A stretch of 6,874 nucleotides of DNA from Haloferacaceae archaeon. GTDB taxonomy: Archaea; Halobacteriota; Halobacteria; Halobacteriales; Haloferacaceae. The DNA is taken from NCBI GenBank assembly GCA_003554115.1, contig PWFE01000080.1:1-6874 (forward strand), written 5' to 3'. Position 1 is the first letter of the stretch. Each line of letters starts with the position of its first letter. The position numbers and the translations under genes are program-made. The notes beneath the pieces are model-generated. The model ran no database searches. It was not told the DNA's origin and saw only the letters and a list, made by a program, of their open reading frames with translations. Below are positions 1 through 4,998 of the stretch, piece after piece.

Positions 1-203
1 CCATCAATAAGACCCGATCCAGATCCTGTATCGCTAAAAAGCTCTATTACTGCCTCAACGTCAAGGTAAAAGTCCAACATCGGAAGGCTATTCATATCAA
101 CTTGTTTGTGCCTAGCCGTAGTTTCACATACTGAATGAACAAGTGAGTCTAACGATGATTGATCAAACGTTCCGTGAGATGTTCTTACAGGAGATCCAGA
201 CAT
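1..203 (-). CDS. HalOD1-like output-domain protein, N-terminal part (cut by window edge)
   Basis: The minus-strand frame opens at ATG (201-203) and stays open to the left edge, giving 67 residues of the N-terminus. The reading is a Ser/Thr-rich leader (MSGSPVRTSHGTFDQ), then SLVHSVCETT, then a Leu-Pro-x-Leu step and a DVEAVIELF segment followed by a Gly/Ser-rich turn. This order (amphipathic helix, 'LPPL', acidic 'D-x-x-A-h-x-x-L-F', loop) is the pattern of the haloarchaeal HalOD1 output domain, a small domain of about 80 residues found alone or fused to response regulators. The family's role is inferred to be signalling output; no catalytic residues are known. The gene has its own TATA-like promoter. 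It is too short for the usual ORF size cut-off. The family call rests on pattern memory, and the C-terminal strands that would confirm it lie outside the window. Confidence 0.6.
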   Translation of the reverse strand, partial: MSGSPVRTSHGTFDQSSLDSLVHSVCETTARHKQVDMNSLPMLDFYLDVEAVIELFSDTGSGSGLID

Positions 204-240
204 AACCTAGATAAGTGGTAAAAATTGATAGACTAGTTCA

Positions 241-252
241 CGCACATGTGCG
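241..252. promoter_or_regulatory. 12-bp perfect palindrome near the HalOD1-like gene start (possible operator)
   Basis: CGCACATGTGCG is a perfect palindrome 38 bases upstream of the HalOD1-like start codon. It sits just downstream of a TATA-like element, so it would overlap the expected transcription start. A dimeric regulator bound here could block initiation. Only the symmetry is seen; the operator role is inferred. Confidence 0.35.
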
Positions 253-258
253 CAAAGA

Positions 259-268
259 AAATATAGTA
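259..268 (-). promoter_or_regulatory. TATA-like element for the HalOD1-like gene
   Basis: On the minus strand the bases read TACTATATTT. With the usual archaeal TATA-to-start distance of about 25-27 bases, transcription would begin near 237, giving a leader of roughly 35 bases before the ATG at 203. Confidence 0.4.
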
Positions 269-449
269 CCAGACATATACGGTTACGCGATCAAATCCAG
301 ATTTGCGAGACTGCGAGCACGAGTCGGTCGACGAAGGGATCGATCCGAATGAGAGAGAACGATGGCGTGAGGTCAAGTACGATTGGTGATATAACCGGCA
401 CACGCGTGAACTGATTATAGACGTACTCTACAAGGAACAGGACTCGTGA
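267..449 (+). pseudogene. Possible decayed coding fragment with an in-frame TGA
   Basis: This 204-505 spacer holds no intact gene, but one plus-strand frame looks like haloarchaeal protein. From 312 it reads CEHESVDEGIDPNERERW and then REVKYDW up to a TGA at 387-389. The same frame continues as YNRHTRELIIDVLYKEQDS to a second TGA at 447-449. The composition (many Glu, Asp, Arg, Trp and Tyr) is protein-like on both sides of the TGA, and there is no ATG near the beginning. The likeliest reading is a remnant of a gene broken by a nonsense change or small insertion (note the near-repeat GATTG/GTGAT at the break). I do not recognise the family. A chance open frame cannot be excluded. Confidence 0.25.
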
Positions 450-505
450 AATTGGAGGGTATCACTACCGGCGTCCATATCCACCCGACCGCCGCTGCGA
501 CTATT

Positions 506-883
506 CTATAAGAAATACTCGATGACTGGCACCCGCCCGTCGAGTTCGATCCGGACGACAATGAAGCCTGCACCGAGGAGTATGAAAACGAGCCCCGTCA
601 TCGGATCAACGAACAGGCGGCGGAGTCCACCAATTTCGAAGATGAACCCGACGAATCCGAACGGACCCGCTGCTGCGACAGCGAAGAGGAGACCGCCTAT
701 CGTGATGAGGGCAGGGTATGCTTGGACGAACACTAAGAGAGCGTTTACCGACGTGTCGTCTGGAGTGGCGGGTGATTCGGCCATCGCTTCACTAACGAGG
801 GCGAACGCACCGACGATGATGGAGACGGCGAGGCCTTCAAAATTACCAGCCACGCGTTGGTTGTAGTCTTGAGCGATGGACAT
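506..883 (-). CDS. Small multi-helix membrane protein of unknown function (125 aa)
   Basis: A short soluble N-terminus (MSIAQDYNQRVAGNFEG) leads into hydrophobic segments at about residues 17-34, 47-71, 74-86 and 95-111. A Pro/Asp/Thr-rich acidic loop separates the first two (about 36-46), and the protein ends in a short acidic/aromatic tail (EYFL). The segment near 72-82 is Gly/Phe-rich and could be a helix-helix packing stretch. No Cys or His metal site or catalytic motif is visible, so the function is unknown; a role in the cytoplasmic membrane is inferred. The ATG at 881-883 is the only sensible start, with an AGGA just before it. A TATA-like element lies 46 bases upstream. The opposite-strand frame over the same bases is Arg/Ser/Pro-rich and looks non-coding, and minus-strand codons mostly end in G or C. 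It is flanked by the HalOD1-like gene and the integrase, so it may be element cargo. Confidence 0.6.
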   Translation of the reverse strand: MSIAQDYNQRVAGNFEGLAVSIIVGAFALVSEAMAESPATPDDTSVNALLVFVQAYPALITIGGLLFAVAAAGPFGFVGFIFEIGGLRRLFVDPMTGLVFILLGAGFIVVRIELDGRVPVIEYFL

Positions 884-916
884 TCCTGTTTTTCTACAAT
901 TTCTGGCTCATTGAAT

Positions 917-938
917 CCCGGGGTAGATAAAATCCGGG
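917..938 (-). promoter_or_regulatory. TATA-like element flanked by a CCCGG/CCGGG inverted repeat
   Basis: The minus strand reads TTTTATC at 926-932, centred about 46 bases upstream of the 125-residue membrane protein gene, which predicts a leader near 20 bases. The plus-strand arms CCCGG (917-921) and CCGGG (934-938) bracket the element symmetrically. The promoter call is moderate. The flanking repeat may be an operator or chance. Confidence 0.35.
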
Positions 939-968
939 CCTGTCGGTGCCATTGGAAGTGGGAGCACT

Positions 969-1000
969 ATGTAGTTTGCTGATGAGATGATCAACTACAT
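969..1000. repeat. 8-bp inverted repeat downstream of the integrase
   Basis: ATGTAGTT (969-976) and AACTACAT (993-1000) are perfect inverted copies around a 16-base loop, 46 bases beyond the integrase stop codon. It could help end the integrase transcript, but no clear T-run follows on the minus strand. The rest of the 884-1045 gap is A+T-rich, and I see no gene in it. Confidence 0.3.
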
Positions 1001-1045
1001 CGGATAGAAAGTAGAATGGCAAATTATGTTTGATAGTAGTTTTAA

Positions 1046-2059
1046 CTATTTATTTGGCAAGTATCGGCGTCTCTGTCTGAGTTTTTCGCGCTCTGGTCGC
1101 TGATCGTAGTGTCTATCAAGTACTTTCTCACTAGCATCCATCCGATCGCTAACAATGGCTTCCGGTGTATCTGATTGTAGATGGTAAGTGATTGCTCCAC
1201 GTCGAATAGGATGAGGACTTATTGAGGAAGGACATTTGTGAGCTTGAGATGTTGGCACTGCCACGCACTCATTGATGTCACGATCATGAGGACAATGGTC
1301 TGAATATACGCATGGCCGTGTATATTGATACACAATGGTTCGTCCACGGTTCCGACTCAAACGGCCAATTTTGGTTTCAAAGAGTGGCTCACGACCATAG
1401 TCGTCTTTGCCTCTGGGATGATTCACAGAAAGCCAATCATCCAGAGTATCACATACTGAATCACTCAGAGCAACGAGCCGTTCACTCTTTTTTCCATTCT
1501 TGAGGGAGGTGCCTTCCTCGGGACGGTGAACGAGATTGAGATATTTTTCGTCATTATTGTAATCGTCAATGTCAAGTCCTGTAGCGGCTCCGATACGAAG
1601 CCCTGTATGCCAGAGGACTTCGATCAAAACGTGTTCTAAACTTGCATACCGATACTGTTCAAGAAAATCAAGAATGTTCTGTGCTCGATTAGCATCAAGC
1701 AATTCGCTTCGAGCATCGTCGGCAGTCGTTGTTGGAAGAATGATTTTTTCGTCAAGTCCTGATTGGACGGCATCAATCGTTGCACAGAAGCGGAGGAACA
1801 TTCGAAGCGTTGCCAATTGTCCCTTCATTGTAGCAGTTGCGAGCCCATCTTCATTTCTACGTTTGATGCGAAAACGATAAATATCACGACCACTGAATTT
1901 ATTGAGATTCTCTATGTCATCTTGTTCGCACCATTGGACGAACTGCTTGAGGCGATATCGGTGAGACTGAAGAGTTGCTTCCGCGAGTTCGTGACTACGT
2001 TCTTTCAGGTACATTTCCATTGCGTCATCTGGACTGAGTGGGTCAAGATCGTCTGTCAT
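1046..2059 (-). CDS. Tyrosine recombinase / phage-type integrase (337 aa), apparently intact
   Basis: Site-specific recombinase that cuts and rejoins DNA through a tyrosine-DNA intermediate. Residues about 8-100 form a SAM-like N-terminal DNA-binding domain (YLKERSHELAEATLQSHRYR, then ATMKGQLATLRMFLRF). The catalytic domain follows from about 120. Visible catalytic residues are Arg155 in HTGLRIG, a likely Lys in 187-191 (LKNGKK), His283 and Arg286 in SPHPIRRG, and nucleophile Tyr318 in LDRHYD. Between the Lys and the His-x-x-Arg box is a cysteine cluster (Cys250, 256, 265, 276, plus His258), probably a zinc knuckle; such inserts are common in haloarchaeal integrases. The full set of residues and normal length suggest an active enzyme. 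The ATG at 2057-2059 is supported by a TATA-like element about 35 bases upstream. The coding sequence is clearly A+T-richer than the genes to its right, as expected for transferred DNA. Assignment to the superfamily is firm; the target site is unknown. Confidence 0.92.
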   Translation of the reverse strand: MTDDLDPLSPDDAMEMYLKERSHELAEATLQSHRYRLKQFVQWCEQDDIENLNKFSGRDIYRFRIKRRNEDGLATATMKGQLATLRMFLRFCATIDAVQSGLDEKIILPTTTADDARSELLDANRAQNILDFLEQYRYASLEHVLIEVLWHTGLRIGAATGLDIDDYNNDEKYLNLVHRPEEGTSLKNGKKSERLVALSDSVCDTLDDWLSVNHPRGKDDYGREPLFETKIGRLSRNRGRTIVYQYTRPCVYSDHCPHDRDINECVAVPTSQAHKCPSSISPHPIRRGAITYHLQSDTPEAIVSDRMDASEKVLDRHYDQRPEREKLRQRRRYLPNK

Positions 2060-2079
2060 ATCTTTCTCATAGAAGTCCC

Positions 2080-2097
2080 GAAATCACGATTTCTAAA
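2080..2097 (-). promoter_or_regulatory. Integrase promoter with overlapping palindrome
   Basis: The minus strand reads TTTAGAAA at 2090-2097, placed for a start near 2067 and a leader of about 8 bases. Overlapping it is GAAATC-AC-GATTTC (2080-2093), a 6-bp inverted repeat with a 2-base spacer. Binding of a repressor or of the integrase itself there would shut the promoter. Position and symmetry are seen; regulation is inferred. Confidence 0.4.
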
Positions 2098-2170
2098 CCC
2101 GCGTCTGAAGCGCTATGATGTCCGATATCAGGTGGCTGAGAGCCCTGTAATTTCTGGATGCGCCCCGACA

Positions 2171-2217
2171 GGGCCCATTTCTCTCGACGAACGAAGTGAG
2201 GAGTGTGAAATGGGCCC
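2171..2217. repeat. Perfect 11-bp inverted repeat (hairpin A)
   Basis: GGGCCCATTTC (2171-2181) and GAAATGGGCCC (2207-2217) are perfect inverted copies around 25 bases. The loop contains ACGAACGAAGTGAG, similar to GCGAACGCAGTGAG in the neighbouring hairpin B. On the minus strand it lies after the reductase gene and before the integrase, so it may also act as a transcriptional break. Confidence 0.6.
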
Positions 2218-2218
2218 A

Positions 2219-2266
2219 GGATTTGAAGCAGGGAGCGAACGCAGTGAGCGACCGAGGTTCAAATCC
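2219..2266. repeat. Perfect 9-bp inverted repeat (hairpin B)
   Basis: GGATTTGAA (2219-2227) and TTCAAATCC (2258-2266) are perfect inverted copies around 30 bases that include GAGCGAACGCAGTGAGCG. Only one base separates it from hairpin A. The GAGCGAAC-x-x-AGTGAGCG type of loop resembles spacer sequence often seen in haloarchaeal genomes, as far as memory serves. The two hairpins look like versions of one structural unit. Confidence 0.55.
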
Positions 2267-2276
2267 GACAGGGCCA
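2256..2276 (+). other. tRNA T-loop-like string; candidate attachment-site remnant
   Basis: GGTTCAAATCC followed by GACAGGGCC resembles a tRNA T-loop and 3' end, the usual target of haloarchaeal tyrosine integrases, and it lies upstream of an intact integrase at a composition change. Against it, the five bases before the T-loop do not pair with the five after it, and no anticodon arm or D-arm precedes it, so this is not a tRNA gene. At most it is a 3'-end fragment of the att type. Confidence 0.2.
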
Positions 2277-2325
2277 GTCTAGCTGACTAACCGAGACTTT
2301 TTGCAGGGAGTATCGACACTGACAC

Positions 2326-3813
2326 TCAGTACTTGTACTCACTCGACTCCAGGCCCAGCGCGTCGTAAAACGCCTGATCGATCTCGTTCCGCTTCGCAAC
2401 CCACGCTGCAAACCCGTCTCGGGTCTCGGGATACTGCTCGTAGTGCGCTTGGTATTTTTCGACGAACTTGCGTGTGGTCGCAAGCCCACTGACTGCCGCG
2501 CCCAACTCACCCATGCTCACGCCGAGTTCCTCAAAGCTCCCGCGGCGGAACTCGCTGACGAAGTTTCGAAACACCCCACTGGCGACCTGCAGTTTGCTCC
2601 CAAGTGAGTCGACTTCTTTGCTCGTGCCCACAATCTCCCGAAGCTCTTTTTCGGGCAGCAGCGCGATCAGCGCGCGAAGCATGTTCGGCTCCAGTTTGCT
2701 TGCGGCGACGTTGTAGGCGTCCCACGCCGCCAGTTTTGCGGCTTCGCCGTGTTCGAGATACAGCCAGCGGTTGTGCTCCCAGAGGCCGTCCTCCGAGACA
2801 TCCCCTGCCTCCACAGCCAGCGCCGCGGCCCGGCCGGCGGAGTACCCCGAGTACGCCGCCCCGCGAATCCCTTTACCGGTGATCGGATGGGTCGTGCCCG
2901 CCGCACCGCCAGCAGTCACATAGCCCGGTGCAACCATCGAATCGAGCGGTCGACGCAGTGCGATGGCCGATCCCAGTTTGTTGCCACGCTCGAACCGCTC
3001 GGCGACGTTCGCACCTTGATACTCCGGTCGGTCTTCGATATCCCGGCGCAGGCGATCCGCCAGTGGGATCGGATCTTTGTTCATCTGGAAGCCGAGTCCG
3101 ACATTGATCTGCGTCGGCGTGCGGGGGAAATACCAGATGTAGCCCATCTCTTCGAGCGGTTTGCCGATTATGGCGTTGTGATACTCAACGGGCTCGGCTG
3201 TCTCGATGACTTCGCGGTACGCCGAGCCGAAATGCGTGTAGTGCGGCACCTCGAACGTCGACTCGCCTTCGGTGTCGAGCGCCTCGAAATCGATCATATC
3301 CTGAATGATCGATTGGGCGCCCGCGGTGTCGACCAACACCTGCGATTCATAGGTAACTGGCTCACCATCGCGGATCGCTTTGACTCCGGTCACGCGGCCG
3401 TTCTGGGTGACCTCATTGACGACCGTATCGAAATGCTGCTCAACCCCGAGGGCGGCCGTCTGTTCGAGCAGTCGCTGGCCGAACTCATATCGATCAATAA
3501 CGTTGCTGCCCGTACTGTACGGCAGCACTTTCCGCACATCGAGTTCTTCGTCCCAGTATTCGATCTGGTCGATGTTCAAATTCATGAGGACGCGCTCGTC
3601 GTCCGCGATGGCGTCCATATCAATTGGCCCCGGATACTTTTCGGGATCGCGCGGGCTTTTGATCGCATCGCCACAGGCGATAAAGCCGCCTTCCTCCTGC
3701 GGTTTTCGATCCAATTGAACGACTGATGCTCCCTCGGCTGCCGCTGTCGCTGCCGCGAAACAGCCGGAGATCCCACCCCCGACAACGACCACATCGTACT
3801 GGTTAGACCCCAT
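2326..3813 (-). CDS. Geranylgeranyl reductase family FAD-dependent oxidoreductase (495 aa)
   Basis: The family saturates double bonds of isoprenoid chains, such as the geranylgeranyl groups of archaeal ether lipids, using FAD. The N-terminus has a Rossmann dinucleotide motif with Gly12, Gly14 and Gly17 (VVVVGGGISG), and an acidic residue at Asp35 ends the next strand. The family's CGDAI element is at 47-51. The hallmark substrate-cavity motif Y-x-W-x-F-P-x8-G-x-G is exact at Tyr225, Trp227, Phe229, Pro230, Gly239 and Gly241. The second FAD motif (301-316, AGGAAG...TGKGI) has Gly303 where relatives usually have the Asp of 'GDA'. At 495 residues it is longer than typical members (about 390-460), with a helical, charged C-terminal extension. 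The ATG at 3811-3813 is preceded by a TATA-like element about 47 bases upstream. Alternative roles are menaquinone side-chain reduction or another FixC-like flavoenzyme. The family call is firm; the substrate is open. Confidence 0.85.
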   Translation of the reverse strand: MGSNQYDVVVVGGGISGCFAAATAAAEGASVVQLDRKPQEEGGFIACGDAIKSPRDPEKYPGPIDMDAIADDERVLMNLNIDQIEYWDEELDVRKVLPYSTGSNVIDRYEFGQRLLEQTAALGVEQHFDTVVNEVTQNGRVTGVKAIRDGEPVTYESQVLVDTAGAQSIIQDMIDFEALDTEGESTFEVPHYTHFGSAYREVIETAEPVEYHNAIIGKPLEEMGYIWYFPRTPTQINVGLGFQMNKDPIPLADRLRRDIEDRPEYQGANVAERFERGNKLGSAIALRRPLDSMVAPGYVTAGGAAGTTHPITGKGIRGAAYSGYSAGRAAALAVEAGDVSEDGLWEHNRWLYLEHGEAAKLAAWDAYNVAASKLEPNMLRALIALLPEKELREIVGTSKEVDSLGSKLQVASGVFRNFVSEFRRGSFEELGVSMGELGAAVSGLATTRKFVEKYQAHYEQYPETRDGFAAWVAKRNEIDQAFYDALGLESSEYKY

Positions 3814-3855
3814 TTGCTACTGTGTACGCTTCGAAGATGAGGAACGTAACTCTTG

Positions 3856-3863
3856 CTTTTATC
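3856..3863 (-). promoter_or_regulatory. TATA-like element of the reductase gene
   Basis: The minus strand reads GATAAAAG centred about 47 bases before the reductase ATG, predicting a leader of about 20 bases. An 8-bp palindrome CTTCGAAG (3829-3836) lies where transcription should start. Between here and 3972 I see nothing else except the divergent promoter of the small membrane protein. Confidence 0.4.
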
Positions 3864-3972
3864 GAAGGACACGTTTCCGTGCTACTGGCAACTCCTTGAT
3901 CTTTGGTCGTCGACGAGTCCGAACAGCCGAGATACCCAACAGGATCCAAGTGTTAGACTATTGTGCCCTTGG

Positions 3973-3980
3973 ATATAATA
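3973..3980 (+). promoter_or_regulatory. TATA box of the 58-residue membrane protein (leaderless transcript)
   Basis: ATATAATA is centred 27 bases before the ATG at 4004, so transcription should begin at or within a few bases of the start codon. That is typical of haloarchaeal leaderless mRNAs. It also decides the start: the in-frame TTG at 3896 would lie upstream of the promoter. Confidence 0.6.
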
Positions 3981-4003
3981 TTCATCACTCACAACTATGT
4001 TGT

Positions 4004-4180
4004 ATGGGACTCGGAAAACACACGCTTAACGGACTCGTCTCGCTTGCAATCAGCGTCGCTGTCACCGTCTACTTCGCCGAGGATGGCGACACCTACAGCC
4101 TCTCGGAGGTCGCCTTCTCGGTGGCGATCTCGGCGTTCCTTTCGGGCTTTTTCACGAGCTACTTCGCCAAAGACGACTAA
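4004..4180 (+). CDS. Small two-helix membrane protein (58 aa), unknown function
   Basis: Two hydrophobic helices at about residues 8-24 and 35-53 are joined by an acidic turn (AEDGDTYSLSE). The ends are short and charged, with GKH before helix 1 and AKDD after helix 2, so a membrane hairpin is expected. The ATG at 4004 is chosen over an upstream in-frame TTG (3896) because a good TATA box at 3973-3980 points to a leaderless start here, and because the extra 36 residues show no structure. The gene diverges from the reductase and converges on the PAS gene, sharing stop-codon bases with it (CTAA at 4177-4180). No motif gives a function. It is too short for confident homology by eye, but the promoter, codon use and clean helices make it a real gene. 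Confidence 0.7.
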   Translation: MGLGKHTLNGLVSLAISVAVTVYFAEDGDTYSLSEVAFSVAISAFLSGFFTSYFAKDD

Positions 4181-4707
4181 TCCAGCGACGCCTCGACTGA
4201 TTTGTCGACCGCGTCGTCGAACCGCAACAAGCCTGCGGCAAGGCGTTTGATTCGCGTCGCGGCGGCTGCGGTCTCACCCTCGGTCGAGTCGCCGAGTTCG
4301 TCTGCGAGGTCGACGATCTCACTCAAATCCTGCTGTCGCTGAATCTCACCGGTGACATCGGTGTAGATCGCAAACCCTCGGTTGTCGCCGGTTGGAATCC
4401 CGCGGTACAGAAACGTCTTTTCGCCGTCGGTCGTCGTCCGCTCGACAAACGCGACGTTCGTCCGGCCGTCGACGGTCCGTTCGTCGAACTGCTGGGCTTC
4501 GGCCTGTTTGTCTGCCGGGACGATCAACTCGTTGAGCGGCAGCCCGATCACCCGCTTCATATCGGGGCTGAAGATGTCGCGAAACGCGTGGTTTGCGTCG
4601 ACGATTATCGGCTCACCATTATCTATCTCGAATTCGACGACCGCATCATCGAGTTCGTGCAACACCCTGCCGAACTGCGTCGTCAGCTGCTGGCTTTCGG
4701 TACTCAC
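4177..4707 (-). CDS. Stand-alone PAS-domain protein (176 aa)
   Basis: A single PAS fold occupies about residues 12-122: an N-terminal helix (FGRVLHELDDAVV), the core strand and helix 'IIVDANHAFRDIFSPDMKRVIGL', the connector 'LIVPADKQAEA', and strands ending in GFAIYTDVTGEIQRQQ. The last stretch is the usual PAS end leading into a signalling helix. After it come only about 50 residues, predicted helical and Ala/acidic-rich; no histidine-kinase, GGDEF or helix-turn-helix domain follows. It is probably a cytoplasmic sensor or adaptor that works with a separate partner; ligand and partner are unknown. The start is GTG at 4705-4707, since an in-frame stop lies at 4714-4716 just upstream. A G-run (GAGGGGG) lies about 10-16 bases before it. 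The stop overlaps the convergent 58-residue gene. The oxidoreductase gene lies upstream on the same strand, 280 bases away. Confidence 0.8.
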   Translation of the reverse strand: MSTESQQLTTQFGRVLHELDDAVVEFEIDNGEPIIVDANHAFRDIFSPDMKRVIGLPLNELIVPADKQAEAQQFDERTVDGRTNVAFVERTTTDGEKTFLYRGIPTGDNRGFAIYTDVTGEIQRQQDLSEIVDLADELGDSTEGETAAAATRIKRLAAGLLRFDDAVDKSVEASLD

Positions 4708-4731
4708 TGCGTTTCAGCCCCCTCGTAACTG

Positions 4732-4743
4732 TGGGTCGACCCA
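4732..4743. promoter_or_regulatory. 12-bp palindrome TGGGTCGACCCA upstream of the PAS gene
   Basis: A perfect palindrome 25-36 bases upstream of the GTG start, where the promoter of a leaderless or short-leader gene would lie. No good TATA box is visible nearby. A copy of the motif TGGTCGACTG follows at 4749-4758. GTCGAC itself is common in haloarchaeal DNA, so the operator role is only inferred. Confidence 0.3.
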
Positions 4744-4748
4744 GCGAG

Positions 4749-4998
4749 TGGTCGACTGTGTGGTATGCAGTACAGCACGGGACTCGTCTGAGTGACTGAA
4801 CGTACACATATGGTCTAGTTTCCTATCTACAATTAACTCACCAGAGGGTAAAAGCCTTTATTCACGAACGTTAAACGAGTATCAGTGCCTATACTACAAA
4901 ATTGTGGTGGCGGCAGTGGTCGACTGTTCGCCAGCCGTCGTCCAGCTGGCGAGCCACGGCCGATCAGTCGACCAGCGTCCAGACCGGTCAGTCGACCA
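4749..4998. repeat. Four copies of the 10-mer TGGTCGACTG (two in each orientation)
   Basis: The motif reads TGGTCGACTG at 4749-4758 and 4917-4926, and its complement CAGTCGACCA at 4965-4974 and 4989-4998. The last copy contains the oxidoreductase stop codon. The second and third copies form a perfect inverted pair around another hairpin. Possible roles are binding sites for a dimeric regulator or structure that ends transcription. The rest of the 4708-4987 gap is A+T-rich (about 4810-4910), and I see no gene in it. Confidence 0.5.
4917..4974 (-). terminator. Nested hairpin downstream of the oxidoreductase (candidate terminator)
   Basis: The inner stem is 8 bp (TCGCCAGC 4928-4935 with GCTGGCGA 4945-4952, 9-base loop), enclosed by a perfect 10-bp outer stem (4917-4926 with 4965-4974). 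It begins 14 bases after the stop codon on the minus strand, and a TTTT follows at 4901-4898. The position suits a transcription end. Archaeal termination relies mainly on T-runs, and this one is short, so the role is moderate. Confidence 0.45.

Larger units (their letters stand above)
2165..2275. repeat. 11-bp direct repeat, CCGACAGGGCC, spaced exactly 100 bp
   Basis: CCGACAGGGCC occurs at 2165-2175 and again at 2265-2275. The two copies bracket the pair of inverted repeats at 2171-2266. They could be short target duplications or recombinase core sites around an inserted 100-bp unit. The copies overlap the arms of the inverted repeats, so part of the likeness may follow from that structure. 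Confidence 0.5.

Noticed and set aside
522..866. Plus-strand 114-residue frame over the small membrane protein
   Set aside because: Arg/Ser/Pro-rich with no structure. The minus-strand frame gives clean hydrophobic helices, an acidic loop and a placed TATA element.
2165..2275. CRISPR array
   Set aside because: Only two 11-bp copies, with hairpins rather than unique spacers between them; no cas-like gene in the window.
2256..2276. Complete tRNA gene
   Set aside because: Only a T-loop-like string is present. The bases on either side do not pair as a T-stem, and there is no anticodon arm or D-arm upstream.
1763..2290. Plus-strand 175-residue frame crossing from the integrase into the spacer
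   Set aside because: Antisense to the integrase N-terminus and continues through the hairpins. Its SERSERPRFKSD tail is a translation of the repeat, not a protein.
2749..3726. Plus-strand 325-residue frame opposite the reductase
   Set aside because: A long antisense shadow typical of G+C-rich coding DNA. The minus strand has exact family motifs throughout.
3896..4003. N-terminal extension of the 58-residue protein from a TTG start
   Set aside because: The extension has no helix or motif, and the TATA box lies inside it, 27 bases before the internal ATG.
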